Shown here: positions 17,450 through 26,728 of the stretch, in pieces | Layout: each line of letters opens with the position of its first letter | How positions within the stretch are numbered: position 1 is the first letter of the stretch | NCBI GenBank assembly: GCA_018676675.1 | Contig: JABHEG010000277.1 | Location: 1-64,000, forward strand | Source: Lentisphaerota bacterium | GTDB taxonomy: Bacteria; Verrucomicrobiota; Lentisphaeria; Oligosphaerales; JABHEG01 | Length of the DNA stretch: 64,000 bases | Direction: 5' to 3' | Position numbers and translations under genes: made by a program | Notes under the pieces: generated by a model | Seen by the model: the letters and a program-made list of their open reading frames with translations, nothing else | What the model was told of the DNA's origin: nothing | The model's database searches: none

Positions 17450-20400
17450 TCACTTGCCTTTGGTTCGACGCAAGAGAACCGTCCGCGCCCGGGGGTGGCT
17501 TAGCGAGCGGTTGATTTGCAGCAGGTCGTCATACGCGTCGGGGGGGATGATCGCAGGTCGGAGGTCGACGACATGGCTGATTTCAAGACGTTTGGCTCCC
17601 GATTCTCCTTGAGCCGTGCCCGTGGTGACTCGGACAAGCACGCTGCCGGCATCCCCCGGGGCCAACCAGACGGTCTCGTCCGGGACCAGGACAGGGACCG
17701 TGAACTCCGGTGGAAGCTCGATGGTGGTTGTGAAGCGGGTGTGTTGGGGCTCGGGCCAGTTGAGGGGATTGCTTCTCTCGTCTGCTCGAAGGCGAAGCAG
17801 GTTGGTCAAAGCGGCCGGTAGGCTGAAGTACAGATAATCGCTATCCTGCACGGCATAGTTGGGTACGGAGACGGTCAGGGACTCCGTTCCCGGGTAGCTA
17901 TCGAAGTTGGTCACAAGATCGCCTTCAGGCGTGGCGGCCTGTGAGACTCGCGCCACGGCTTCCTGGAAGTAGCGTCGCCTCTCCTCAGGGGGCATCTCGG
18001 CAAACTTCCGTTTGTTGGCGGAGAAGCCGTCGCCGTAGTAGTGGACTGTGCGAGTGATCCGAGCCGTTCCATCCGCGCTGATCGTCACTGCGAAGGTCGC
18101 TTCGCTGCGGTTGCGCATCTCTTTGGGTGCGGAAATCGTGTCGATTCGGGGCCTCTTGAGCCGCAGTCCGAGCCGTCCGTCGTGGGGAGTAGTTCCCAAC
18201 GCTGCGTACTGATCCGTGTCATTGAGGAAGACGGCACGACCGGCTACCCGGATTCGCACGAGTACATCGGGGAACAGCGATGATCCCGGAAACTCGACCA
18301 GCGGCTTCTGCAGGACATCGTTCTTCGGTGACCATGAGGCCAGGACGTATTCGGGCTTGAACCCGGCTGCTGCTGCCATTGCGTAGATGACGACGGCTCT
18401 GTCCGTGACGTTCCCATACCCTTCTTCGAGCGTCTGGTCCGCTGGAGTGACGCAGGTCAGGGGGAGCGCGTTGATCCCCGGGCCGGCACCCCGCAGGGCC
18501 TTGGCGATATCGTCGCGAATGGCAATCAGCGTTGCCCTGGTCCCCTTGCCCGTCAATGCGGCGTGTTGAGCTCCCCGAACCGATGCCTCTTTCTGCCTGG
18601 AGGCTGCCTGTTCGAGCGTTTCCCGGACCGAGGCCGCGTATGTGTCCCAGTCGCCTGTTGACACGAAGACGCTTGGGTTGAAGCTCCACCAGGGGGGAAG
18701 ACCACTTTCCCGCTTGAGGCCTGCCTGTGCCCGGGCTGTCCATTCGTAGACCAGCTTGTCGCCGTCTTCCTTGCAGGTTGCCGTCAGTACGGGGTCGCCG
18801 CTTCCACCTGCCGTGCCCTGCTCGAAGACCTCGGTTTTCAGTTTGAGGGCCTTCGGAACGATGAGGCGAACCCGCTTCTCGCGGATGGGGTCATAGCCGC
18901 GGAATGAGTGACGGAAAGCGAAGAACGGGCGGCCCTTGACCGTCCGGGTCACATCGTACTCGATCACACTTCCTACTTCAACGCCCGGGAGACTGGCTAC
19001 GAGGGTCTTGGCCGCGGGATACCGTGGGGCCGAAGCCGCCCAACCGGCGTCCATCACGTTCTTCTCCTGATCACTGATCGCCTTGGTGGAATCGCTGGTG
19101 GTCACGATCGCTTTGGTCAGTTCCACCTCCTCCCAGGCGGGGTTGTAGTTCCACTTGAGCTCAGAGCGGTCCTTCTTCCCTTTGTATGTCAGGATTTTGT
19201 AGACGCTGTTGTGCCTTGCCGTCCAATTTCGGGCGTCGGTCAGTTCGTACTCCCATGTGTCTCGCACGATGATTGAGTCGGCCGAGGACTCATCCGGGGC
19301 GCTCAGATCAATGATCGGGCGCTTCCGGCCATTCACTTCCATGGTCCTGAGAGCGCCTTTGAGCTGCAGGTATTCAGCGGGGAGGAACTCGACTGCTTTC
19401 ATCAGGAACTCAGCCTCATCAACGAGCTCCAGCCCGTCCTGGGTCAGGCCGCGTTTCCAGGATAGGGCATCGAGTGCAATCGGCTCGAACGTGGGGAGGG
19501 ATGTGAAGTGGCTGATGTCGGGCGCCAAGCGGAGGCGCAGCGTTTCCCGAACCCCGCAGGCGATATCGGTTTTCAGGGGATACTTGCGCTTGGCAAGTCC
19601 TGTTTTGCCGAGAATAAAGTTGACCATCCCAACGCTCGTTCCTAGTCTGGGAACAGGGAGCATTGCCGTCTCTCCGTCCGAGACGAGAATGTCGGCTGCC
19701 TCGTAGACCAGTCGGACGGAAAGAGGAGTCTCGGTGTCCATCATGTCCTTGGGCTCAATGGTGATGGACTTCAGCTGTGTTCCGGCGGCTGAGCGCTTGA
19801 GGGCACCCTCGAAATACCGGCGTCGCTCCTCGGGCTTAATGCGTGAAAAATAGCCGCGGTAGGCGTTGTCGTTGATGCCTTCGAAGTGCAGGATGCTCTC
19901 AGCCGAGAGGTCCCCTCGAGAATCGATTCGGGCATCGGTTTCGATGCGCATCATGTTGTCTTCAGAGGGCACGATTGGCGAGGTCAGGAGTGTCTCACCG
20001 TCCGGTTTGGCCACGAGATAGCTCTGGTTACACAGGTAGGCGGGGAAGATGTCCTTCGTGTTTTCATCGGTGGGATCCATGAGCATGTAGGAGCCGTCGT
20101 CGTTCTCAACGGCCACGACCGCGTGGTTGAAGAATGGCTGAGGGACTTCCTCGTCCTTCTTGGGGCCGTTGTGAATGATCACAGGGTAGCCTTTGAACCC
20201 GGCCTCTCGCAGCATGGCGGCCAGCAGGGCAGCTTTGTCCCTGCACACGCCATGGCGTTGCTCGAAGGTGTCCTTCGCATCGTGCGGCTCATATCCGGGG
20301 GCCTCTTCTTCGACCGTGATCCCCATGTACCTGATTTCTTGTGAGACGAAGCGGAAGAGCGCTCGGATCTTCTTTTCCCGGTCGCTTTTGCCCTTCGTGA

Positions 20401-21340
20401 GTTCTGCTACCTTTGCCTTCATCTCGTCGGTTGTTTCCAGGTGCGGCAGACAGAGCTCCCAGTACCACTTCGAGATATCTCGCCAGTCCGGAATCGTGCT
20501 GATCAGGAGGCGCTGCACGACCGTGTGAAGCGGAGGCATGCTCGGCTCTGCGTACATCCGGGGAACGTTGGAGGCTTCCCAACGGTAGTTCAGACGGCCC
20601 TCCCGCTTCGTCTCTGTGAACGTCACACTGTCCTTTACGGGCGACTTCAGAGCAATGCTCCGAAGGGGACGCTCCGGAGGCGCGGAGACCTCGCGGACAA
20701 AGTGCTGGATAGGGCTGGTGTACTCGAGGATTTCGTAGTCGCTCCAGGTGTTAGGGACGCGTGGCTTGACCAGTTCGTTCACGGCCACGTATCGCACCAT
20801 GTCGCCGATCTCGAGATCCGGAATTCCGACCTGCAGAACTTTGCTGTTCGGGTTGTAGATGTTCGATCCCATCTGAGACCGATTGACCATCACCCGGCTC
20901 TGCTTCTCGATGTCGACGGGGATCACTTTGCCGTCCGGTTTGATCACTTGGATCAGCGTGTAGAACGCTTTGTTATAGGGGAGGGTGAAGTGGCGCGTGA
21001 GGGTCTTGTAACTCCGTTTCCCCTTCTCGGTCAGGACCTTGGCGAATGTGTCATCCCATGTGATTGCCGTACCATCGGCTTCATATCGTGTGAGGATGTA
21101 GTCATCCACGAGCACATCATCCGCGTTCGGGAATTTCTCTCTGGTGACGTTACTCGAGCTCTTGAGCACGTTCTCAATCTGCAGGAGCCCGTTAGCGAAT
21201 TCAGCGGCGGCTTCCTCAGCGGAGGCCGCCTGCGGTAGGAGCAGGTACCCGACGGCGAGCAGAGCGACTGTCGCCATGAGCTGTCGCGGCCACTGGGAAA
21301 GGTTGGTCGAAGCAAGGGAGCGTCGGCGGGTGTTGTGCAT
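17450..21340 (-). CDS. Exported tandem DUF3857-transglutaminase-like protein, second copy degenerate
   Basis: A 1296-aa protein. The ATG at 21340 follows GAGGAG by 8 nt and gives a signal peptide ending near QAASA (about residue 41). The first unit (about 60-570) is DUF3857 plus a transglutaminase-like fold with an intact triad: Cys366 in HGVCRDKA, His406 in FNHAVV, Asp422 in MDPTDE. The second unit (about 690-1200) repeats the order: GYGNVTDRA at 974-982 aligns with HGVCRDKA but Val978 replaces Cys, and Asp1025 replaces His, while Asp1041 remains. Both units share PEERRRYF (residues 503-510, and again near 1110). So this is an internal duplication with one pseudoenzyme half. Such proteins are usually periplasmic, of unknown substrate. 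Cotranscribed with the CBM9 protein downstream (3-bp gap). Confidence 0.82.
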   Translation of the reverse strand: MHNTRRRSLASTNLSQWPRQLMATVALLAVGYLLLPQAASAEEAAAEFANGLLQIENVLKSSSNVTREKFPNADDVLVDDYILTRYEADGTAITWDDTFAKVLTEKGKRSYKTLTRHFTLPYNKAFYTLIQVIKPDGKVIPVDIEKQSRVMVNRSQMGSNIYNPNSKVLQVGIPDLEIGDMVRYVAVNELVKPRVPNTWSDYEILEYTSPIQHFVREVSAPPERPLRSIALKSPVKDSVTFTETKREGRLNYRWEASNVPRMYAEPSMPPLHTVVQRLLISTIPDWRDISKWYWELCLPHLETTDEMKAKVAELTKGKSDREKKIRALFRFVSQEIRYMGITVEEEAPGYEPHDAKDTFEQRHGVCRDKAALLAAMLREAGFKGYPVIIHNGPKKDEEVPQPFFNHAVVAVENDDGSYMLMDPTDENTKDIFPAYLCNQSYLVAKPDGETLLTSPIVPSEDNMMRIETDARIDSRGDLSAESILHFEGINDNAYRGYFSRIKPEERRRYFEGALKRSAAGTQLKSITIEPKDMMDTETPLSVRLVYEAADILVSDGETAMLPVPRLGTSVGMVNFILGKTGLAKRKYPLKTDIACGVRETLRLRLAPDISHFTSLPTFEPIALDALSWKRGLTQDGLELVDEAEFLMKAVEFLPAEYLQLKGALRTMEVNGRKRPIIDLSAPDESSADSIIVRDTWEYELTDARNWTARHNSVYKILTYKGKKDRSELKWNYNPAWEEVELTKAIVTTSDSTKAISDQEKNVMDAGWAASAPRYPAAKTLVASLPGVEVGSVIEYDVTRTVKGRPFFAFRHSFRGYDPIREKRVRLIVPKALKLKTEVFEQGTAGGSGDPVLTATCKEDGDKLVYEWTARAQAGLKRESGLPPWWSFNPSVFVSTGDWDTYAASVRETLEQAASRQKEASVRGAQHAALTGKGTRATLIAIRDDIAKALRGAGPGINALPLTCVTPADQTLEEGYGNVTDRAVVIYAMAAAAGFKPEYVLASWSPKNDVLQKPLVEFPGSSLFPDVLVRIRVAGRAVFLNDTDQYAALGTTPHDGRLGLRLKRPRIDTISAPKEMRNRSEATFAVTISADGTARITRTVHYYGDGFSANKRKFAEMPPEERRRYFQEAVARVSQAATPEGDLVTNFDSYPGTESLTVSVPNYAVQDSDYLYFSLPAALTNLLRLRADERSNPLNWPEPQHTRFTTTIELPPEFTVPVLVPDETVWLAPGDAGSVLVRVTTGTAQGESGAKRLEISHVVDLRPAIIPPDAYDDLLQINRSLSHPRARTVLLRRTKGK

Positions 21341-21675
21341 GCTGGAATCTCCTCTTGTGACGCACGACAGCAGGGCAAATCCGCTGTTCCGGGGCTGAGT
21401 TGTGTCTTGATGAAGCTCCCCCGCCGCCGCCACTACGCCGGTGGGGGCAGGGAACTATAGCACCATTTGACCCGGTCCGAGCTGAATGGTGCCCACCCCC
21501 CGGTCATTCCTCATCAACCTTCCCCGTGGAGCCGGCTCGCCCGGCGGGAATGCCACTCGCCCGGCCTGACTGAGTTGCTGGAGTCGGTTTCGGGTCTTAC
21601 CGTACCGTCGTTGTCGGGCTAAACGTCACCGCCACGTACGCGACCTCCCTCCAAGCCCGAACCGATGGAGTCACT
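21341..21675. other. Divergent intergenic region between the transglutaminase and GT2 genes
   Basis: No gene is visible. A perfect 8-bp inverted repeat, GCACCATT at 21460-21467 and AATGGTGC at 21485-21492 (17-bp spacer), lies where divergent promoters would be expected and could be an operator. I could not identify convincing -35/-10 pairs. Confidence 0.4.
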
Positions 21676-22419
21676 GTGAAGCTGTCTGTTGTCATTCCGG
21701 CCCACAACGAAGAAGGTTGCGTTCGCAGCACGGTCGAAGCCTTGGTCGATGCCCTCGCCAGTGAGGGGATTCCCCACGAAATCGTCGTTGTCAACGACAG
21801 CTCGACCGATGGGACCGAAGAGATCCTCAAAGGGCTGAGCGAGGCCTTCGCCAGTGTCAGGTACGTGAACAACAGGCCCCCCAACGGTTTCGGGTTCGCC
21901 GTTCGTCGGGGACTTGAGTGTTTTGAGGGGGACGCAGTCGCCATTTTCATGGCCGACGCCTCCGACTCCCCGGCTGATCTGGTGTCGTTTTACCGGACGA
22001 TGTTGGCCGAGGGCGTAGATTGTGTCTTCGGTACGCGTTGGAGCCGGGGAGGGAAGACGATTGACTACCCCCTGCACAAGCGCCTTCTGAACCGTTTTGC
22101 GAACCACTTCGTCCGAGCTTTGATGCGGGTCCGCTGCGATGACGTCACCAACGCGTTCAAACTCTACCGGCGCGAGGTCATCGAAGGGTGCCGCCCGTTC
22201 TTGAGCCATCACTTCAACTTGACCGTTGAGCTGCCCTTGAAGGCCGTTATCCGCGGCTACTCCTACGTCGTCATTCCCAACAGCTGGACCAACCGGACGA
22301 GCGGCGTCTCAAAGCTCAAGATAAAGGAGATGGGGTCGCGCTACCTCTTCATCGTGCTGTACTGTCTGCTCGAGAAGTGGCTTTCCCGCGGGGACTACCG
22401 GCGTGAAGAGGAACCCTGA
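21676..22419 (+). CDS. Family 2 glycosyltransferase (dolichol-phosphate mannose synthase-like)
   Basis: A 247-aa GT-A fold enzyme. The N-terminus MKLSVVIPAHNEEGCVRSTV and VVVNDSSTDGTEEIL (about residues 36-50) are the nucleotide-sugar binding signatures; FMADASDSPADL (about 94-105) occupies the usual DxD region. The length fits the soluble DPM1-like catalytic domain, without added membrane helices. In known relatives the enzyme transfers a sugar or sugar-phosphate to a polyprenyl phosphate at the membrane. It ends one base before the stop of the convergent glycosidase (22421), leaving no room for separate terminators. It is a biosynthetic gene among degradative ones, probably unrelated to them. 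Confidence 0.88.
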   Translation: MKLSVVIPAHNEEGCVRSTVEALVDALASEGIPHEIVVVNDSSTDGTEEILKGLSEAFASVRYVNNRPPNGFGFAVRRGLECFEGDAVAIFMADASDSPADLVSFYRTMLAEGVDCVFGTRWSRGGKTIDYPLHKRLLNRFANHFVRALMRVRCDDVTNAFKLYRREVIEGCRPFLSHHFNLTVELPLKAVIRGYSYVVIPNSWTNRTSGVSKLKIKEMGSRYLFIVLYCLLEKWLSRGDYRREEEP

Positions 22420-22420
22420 C

Positions 22421-24463
22421 TTACTCCTGAACGGCCAGAAACGTGACTGAGTGGGGAGGGATCGTGCAGGTGAGAACACCATTGTCGATTGAGGCGGGCA
22501 ACGGGGACACCAGATCCTCTTTCCGGTCAAGGAGGGGTTTGCCGTCGGGATCGCCATGGCTCAGGAGGATACCTTCAGCTTGAGCGACGTGGAAGTTGCG
22601 GATCTCGATGCGGCAGGGGACAGCCTTACTCCATGAGCCGTTCGCGATGACCAGGAACAGGGCGTCGCCTTCCTTGCTGAGCGTGGCCAGGATGGGCGTC
22701 TGAGGCCCTGTGAATCCTCCCTCCTTGAAGCCCGAAGCGTCGCCCTCCCCCGGTGTGTAGCGGGGCGCCGTTCCCTCCAGGTCGAGAGCCCATTCACCCA
22801 CGTGCCGATTAAAGTAGTAGTAGAGCCAGTAGAGCATGAACCGCTGCTCTGGAACGGTGGGGCCGAGGACCGCGAACCCTTGCGCGCCGACCCGGTTCAG
22901 CATCTGCCACGCACTTGCTCCGGCAAGCATGCCTTCCCGGGCGTAGTAGATGAGCCGCACTGCCCGGTGAACCGTTCCGACAATGTTCGCGTTCCGGTCG
23001 ACGTAGTCTGCGCGTTCGCCATTCGGCCCCCCGCAGTGCATGCCCCATTCGGTGTCGATCTGGACGACTTCCCTTCCCGGGTTGTAGGCGCGTAACAGTG
23101 CATTGACCTTCAAACACGTGTCCAAGGCTCGGTAGTTCGCGGCCAGAGTCGCTGCTTCAAAGCTGCACGTTTGAATGCTGCGGACGAACGAATAGTGATG
23201 CGCCGCAACAAAGTCATAGCTTCCCGCCGTCTGCTTGAGGATGTAGTTCCCCCACTTCTCGCTCTTCTTGTGGATGCCGATCCCGATCTGAGCCTTTGGG
23301 TCGACTGCGCGAATGGCCCGACTTACGGCCTGGACATGTTTCACGTAGGAGTCCGGAGTCGGGAACGCCGTTCCGGGGCGCATGAGGTACGGCTCGTTCG
23401 AGATCTCCCAGTGACAGAAGCTGTAGCCTTTCGTCTTGGCATGGGCCACGCCCCGGGCCCAGACGTCGGGCGTCAGCTTGCTCCGGGCGCCCTGCGTCTC
23501 GAATTCCAGAACACAGCTGTCGGGCGGCACACCGATTCGGCGGCAGACCTCGGCTGCTCGGTCGATGGATTCCTCAAGACTGAATGGTTCATCGCCGACG
23601 GCGTAGAAGCGAGTCATGGGCATGCGCATCTCGCGGATGGCCTGCTCCGTTTCCGGAGGCAACGTGTACACGCCATCCTTGTTGTAGGGATGCCCCGTCC
23701 ACCCCGCGACGCGGTGGAACGACACCGCTCCGACCTTCCGGGAGGCTGGCCCGATTCGCTTCTCCGTGTCCACCACGATTTTCAGACTGGGCCCTTCCAC
23801 CAGACGGTGCTGCAGCGGTTCGTAGGTAAGCCGTGACGTGTCCATAAGGCGCCCTTCCCGTGGACTCTCGCTCTCCGTAACGACAACGTCGTCCACCCAC
23901 AGTGTGCACGCTTCCTTCCTGTCCTGAGTCGGGTAAAACGTCAGCAGGAGGTATTGGCTGCGGTCGGCGAAAAAGTCCCAACCTTCGTGGATCTCAAACT
24001 GGAACTGCTGCCACGCCGGGGTGACGTCGATGGGCCAGCGCCCAGGCGAGGCACCGTCGATGAACGGAGCGATGGATTCGTAGGCGGTAAAGCGGAACGA
24101 CGACGCCCCCGTCCGGTCCGAGCGGGCGTAGAACGACACCTTATAGACCTTGTCGGGCTTCGGACGGATCGCGTGCTCAGGACTGGAGACGATATAGCCC
24201 GCGGTGTCGGCGGGGTGATGGAGCCGGAACGATGCATTCCCACGGTGGGCGACCGTCTCGTCTCGCGTGTAGTTGGCCGGGACTTTGTATCTCTGCGCCC
24301 CCCACATGGTCCAGCCTGAGGGAGGCGATTCGGCTGAGGCGGTCTCGAAATCACCGTTGTGAATGAGGTTGAAGGCGGCACCGCCGTCGTTCCCGCCTGG
24401 TACTGCCCAGGCCTGCATAACGCTAAATGGAATGGTCAGCGCCAACACTGCACATAGTCTCAT
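22421..24463 (-). CDS. Secreted clan GH-A glycoside hydrolase (GH39/GH51/GH79-like) with N-terminal CBM
   Basis: A 680-aa exported protein with a signal peptide MRLCAVLALTIPFSVMQAWA. The ATG follows GAGGAG by 6 nt. Residues about 28-185 are a CBM4/9-like jellyroll (NLIHNGDFETA...GWTMWG). Residues about 210-580 form a TIM barrel with HWEISNEPYLM near 351-361 (the NEP acid/base glutamate of clan GH-A) and VVQIDTEWGMHCGG near 464-477 (likely nucleophile Glu). A C-terminal beta-sandwich ends with PHSVTFLAVQE, as in GH51/GH39 enzymes. Arabinofuranosidase, xylosidase or glucuronidase activity are all possible. It lies 33 bp downstream of the FAD-propeller gene and is probably the third gene of an operon starting at 29334. 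Confidence 0.78.
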   Translation of the reverse strand: MRLCAVLALTIPFSVMQAWAVPGGNDGGAAFNLIHNGDFETASAESPPSGWTMWGAQRYKVPANYTRDETVAHRGNASFRLHHPADTAGYIVSSPEHAIRPKPDKVYKVSFYARSDRTGASSFRFTAYESIAPFIDGASPGRWPIDVTPAWQQFQFEIHEGWDFFADRSQYLLLTFYPTQDRKEACTLWVDDVVVTESESPREGRLMDTSRLTYEPLQHRLVEGPSLKIVVDTEKRIGPASRKVGAVSFHRVAGWTGHPYNKDGVYTLPPETEQAIREMRMPMTRFYAVGDEPFSLEESIDRAAEVCRRIGVPPDSCVLEFETQGARSKLTPDVWARGVAHAKTKGYSFCHWEISNEPYLMRPGTAFPTPDSYVKHVQAVSRAIRAVDPKAQIGIGIHKKSEKWGNYILKQTAGSYDFVAAHHYSFVRSIQTCSFEAATLAANYRALDTCLKVNALLRAYNPGREVVQIDTEWGMHCGGPNGERADYVDRNANIVGTVHRAVRLIYYAREGMLAGASAWQMLNRVGAQGFAVLGPTVPEQRFMLYWLYYYFNRHVGEWALDLEGTAPRYTPGEGDASGFKEGGFTGPQTPILATLSKEGDALFLVIANGSWSKAVPCRIEIRNFHVAQAEGILLSHGDPDGKPLLDRKEDLVSPLPASIDNGVLTCTIPPHSVTFLAVQE

Positions 24464-24496
24464 TGGGTTCTCCTCAGTGGCGCGGACGTTCCCCGG

Positions 24497-26728
24497 TCAG
24501 CGCCGGCTGCCTTCTCCAGCATTGAGAATGCACACGCTCGATACACTGCGGGTCGCTCGGTTGTCCGTGAACTTCCAAACGATCTCCTTCTCCCGGGTCA
24601 CTTCAAAGAGTGGAACGCCCTTTCCCTTCTGACCGTGCCCGAGCCAGTTGCTGACCACCGTGTTGCCATTCGACAGTCGATGCAGCCCTGCCGTCCATTT
24701 CATGTTGATATCCGGAATGTCGTCCGTCTTCAGCTGCCAGACAATGGCGCCGATGGCGTCGACCTCGGTCACCACGCAAGCTCCGCCTCCGGCAACCAGC
24801 GTATTGCCATTGCTGAGTCGAATCGCTGCAAAGGGCTGACCAATACCTCTGATCGTGCGCAGGACGCTGCCATTGGTGTTGTATTCACGGACCACGGATT
24901 CCTTGGGATGGGTGACCAGTATCGTGCCTGTGTCGGTCATCCGGATCTGGCGCATGTGGTAGTGAGGGTTCTTGACGTGGCTGATCAGCGGGGTCTCGCG
25001 CACAATTTCACCCGCAGGGCTGACCTCAAGCACGCGGCAGGCGCCACACTCGCCCAGCAGAGTGTTGCCATTGGCCAGGCGCTGGCAGGCGTGGATTTCG
25101 CCTTTCACGTTGAATTCGAAGGCGATCTCCTTTTCCGGAGTCACCTCCTTCACGCCGCTTCCTCCCTTGTGGAAGCTTGTGAACAGGATGTTGCCGTTGG
25201 GCAAGACCCAGACATCCTGGCAACGGGGGGCGGGGTATTCCCAGACACAGCGCCCGTCCGCATCAAACTTCAGTATCTTCCCCAAGCCGTTGTCGGTGCA
25301 GAGGAAAGGGTGGCGTACCGTACCCTTGACGGGTCTGGCCTCTGGCTTCGCTGCGGCTTTGGCCTCTGTCTTTCTGTCGCGCTGAGCTCGACCCAGCAGG
25401 CGGTCCACCGACTCGCGATCCATGCCCACGCGCGCGATGATCGTGGAGATGTCCACGTTCGCCACCGGGACGTTACCCTTGGCTGCCAGAGCTGCCCCCA
25501 CGCCAGCTGCGTGACCGAGCCACATCATCGTCCGCGACAGTCGGACACTGGATGCCGCCACCCGGTCGAAGCCGGCCCCCCGGCAGGCGACCAGGAGATT
25601 CGTCCAGCCCTTGGGGATCAGGCATCGATACGGGACTCCATAGGGCTTGACCTGCACGTGTTTGACGCCCTTTTTCGGGCCGTGCACATCCACGCCGTGG
25701 GCAGCCAACGCGATCAGATCTTCATGATCCTGCTTCCGGATCCCCGCAGTCAGATCGGCGGCACTGAGCATGTACTCGCCGACAATGCGGTGTCCCTCGC
25801 GAACCCCCAGGAGTCGAGCGGGTTCTGCAAAGCGGTATTCCTGCCACTCTCCGGGGCCCTTTCTCAGCCAGGCCCAATGGCGGCGGACGAGGGTCTGGCA
25901 TTTGTCGAACGCCTTGTCATAACCGAGCTGGAGAAACTCCGATCCGTTCATGGTCGGGAGCATGTTGATCAGCCGGTCTCCATTGGGCAGTTGGTGGTTG
26001 CATGAGGTCCGCTTGAAGGGGGTGGCTGTGAGCACATCCTGCGCCTCTTCCTCACCTTTGCGGACCCGGTAACAGAGGGTCACTCCGTTCACAGTATCGC
26101 CGATCAGCGTTTCACAGCCGGCCGCCCGGCACAGGTAGACATCGCCGGTTGCATCGATGAAGACCTTCGCTTCGATACGGGTCGTCGTACCGTCAGCCGA
26201 GACTGTCCCAACGGTCGTGACGCGCCCATCGGCGGCTTCGGCTGTGCGGAATTCGGTGTCCATGAGGATCTCGACGCCGTGGCTCTTCAGCAGGTCATAG
26301 GCGGCTTCAGAGAAGGCCTCCGGGTCAAAGGAGACACGGTTCGCTCGGGCTTTGGTCGTGCTTTCATAGGTCAGGGTGGGATCGATCGACCAACAATGGT
26401 AGGGCACGTTGCCGAAACGGCGTGTGACGCCCGCTGCGTTCCTGAGCTTGAGTGCGTCGTAGATCTCACGGGCCGTGCTGTCGCTTGGCGACCCGCCCCA
26501 GAGCGATACGAGCCCAGCTGTACTGGTGCCGCCCAGAAGGGGGAGCTTCTCGACGAGGACGACCTCAGCACCTTCCCGGGCTGCGGCCAGAGCCGCGCCA
26601 ATTCCCCCGCTCCCGCCGCCGACCACGCACACGTCAGTGCGGATCTCCGCTCCAATGGCGTTGCTTCCCACTACGGCCGCTGCCACGGCGAATCCCATGA
26701 GCAGTTTCATCGGGTGACGTTTCCTCAT
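24497..26728 (-). CDS. Exported FAD-dependent oxidoreductase fused to a beta-propeller
   Basis: A 743-aa protein. The ATG at 26728 overlaps the upstream stop as ATGA, implying translational coupling; an ATG at 26710 would begin a cleaner signal peptide (MKLLMGFAVAAAVVGSNAIG). Residues about 30-460 match the FAD_oxidored family: dinucleotide motif VCVVGGGSGGIGAALAAAR, then Glu in VVLVEKLPLLGGTSTAGL and a late VFIDATGDVYLCRAAG. From about 480 to 743 repeated LSNGNTLV-type blades (LPNGNILFTSF, LANGNTLLGEC, LSNGNTLVAGG, LSNGNTVVSNW) form a PQQ/ASST-like propeller. The fusion is unusual. Flanking genes are secreted glycosidases, so it may oxidise a released sugar or bind polymer, which is inference. 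Substrate unknown. Confidence 0.82.
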   Translation of the reverse strand: MRKRHPMKLLMGFAVAAAVVGSNAIGAEIRTDVCVVGGGSGGIGAALAAAREGAEVVLVEKLPLLGGTSTAGLVSLWGGSPSDSTAREIYDALKLRNAAGVTRRFGNVPYHCWSIDPTLTYESTTKARANRVSFDPEAFSEAAYDLLKSHGVEILMDTEFRTAEAADGRVTTVGTVSADGTTTRIEAKVFIDATGDVYLCRAAGCETLIGDTVNGVTLCYRVRKGEEEAQDVLTATPFKRTSCNHQLPNGDRLINMLPTMNGSEFLQLGYDKAFDKCQTLVRRHWAWLRKGPGEWQEYRFAEPARLLGVREGHRIVGEYMLSAADLTAGIRKQDHEDLIALAAHGVDVHGPKKGVKHVQVKPYGVPYRCLIPKGWTNLLVACRGAGFDRVAASSVRLSRTMMWLGHAAGVGAALAAKGNVPVANVDISTIIARVGMDRESVDRLLGRAQRDRKTEAKAAAKPEARPVKGTVRHPFLCTDNGLGKILKFDADGRCVWEYPAPRCQDVWVLPNGNILFTSFHKGGSGVKEVTPEKEIAFEFNVKGEIHACQRLANGNTLLGECGACRVLEVSPAGEIVRETPLISHVKNPHYHMRQIRMTDTGTILVTHPKESVVREYNTNGSVLRTIRGIGQPFAAIRLSNGNTLVAGGGACVVTEVDAIGAIVWQLKTDDIPDINMKWTAGLHRLSNGNTVVSNWLGHGQKGKGVPLFEVTREKEIVWKFTDNRATRSVSSVCILNAGEGSRR

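Noticed and set aside
24635..26005. 456-codon plus-strand open frame
   Set aside because: Antisense to the FAD-propeller gene, with no recognisable domain.
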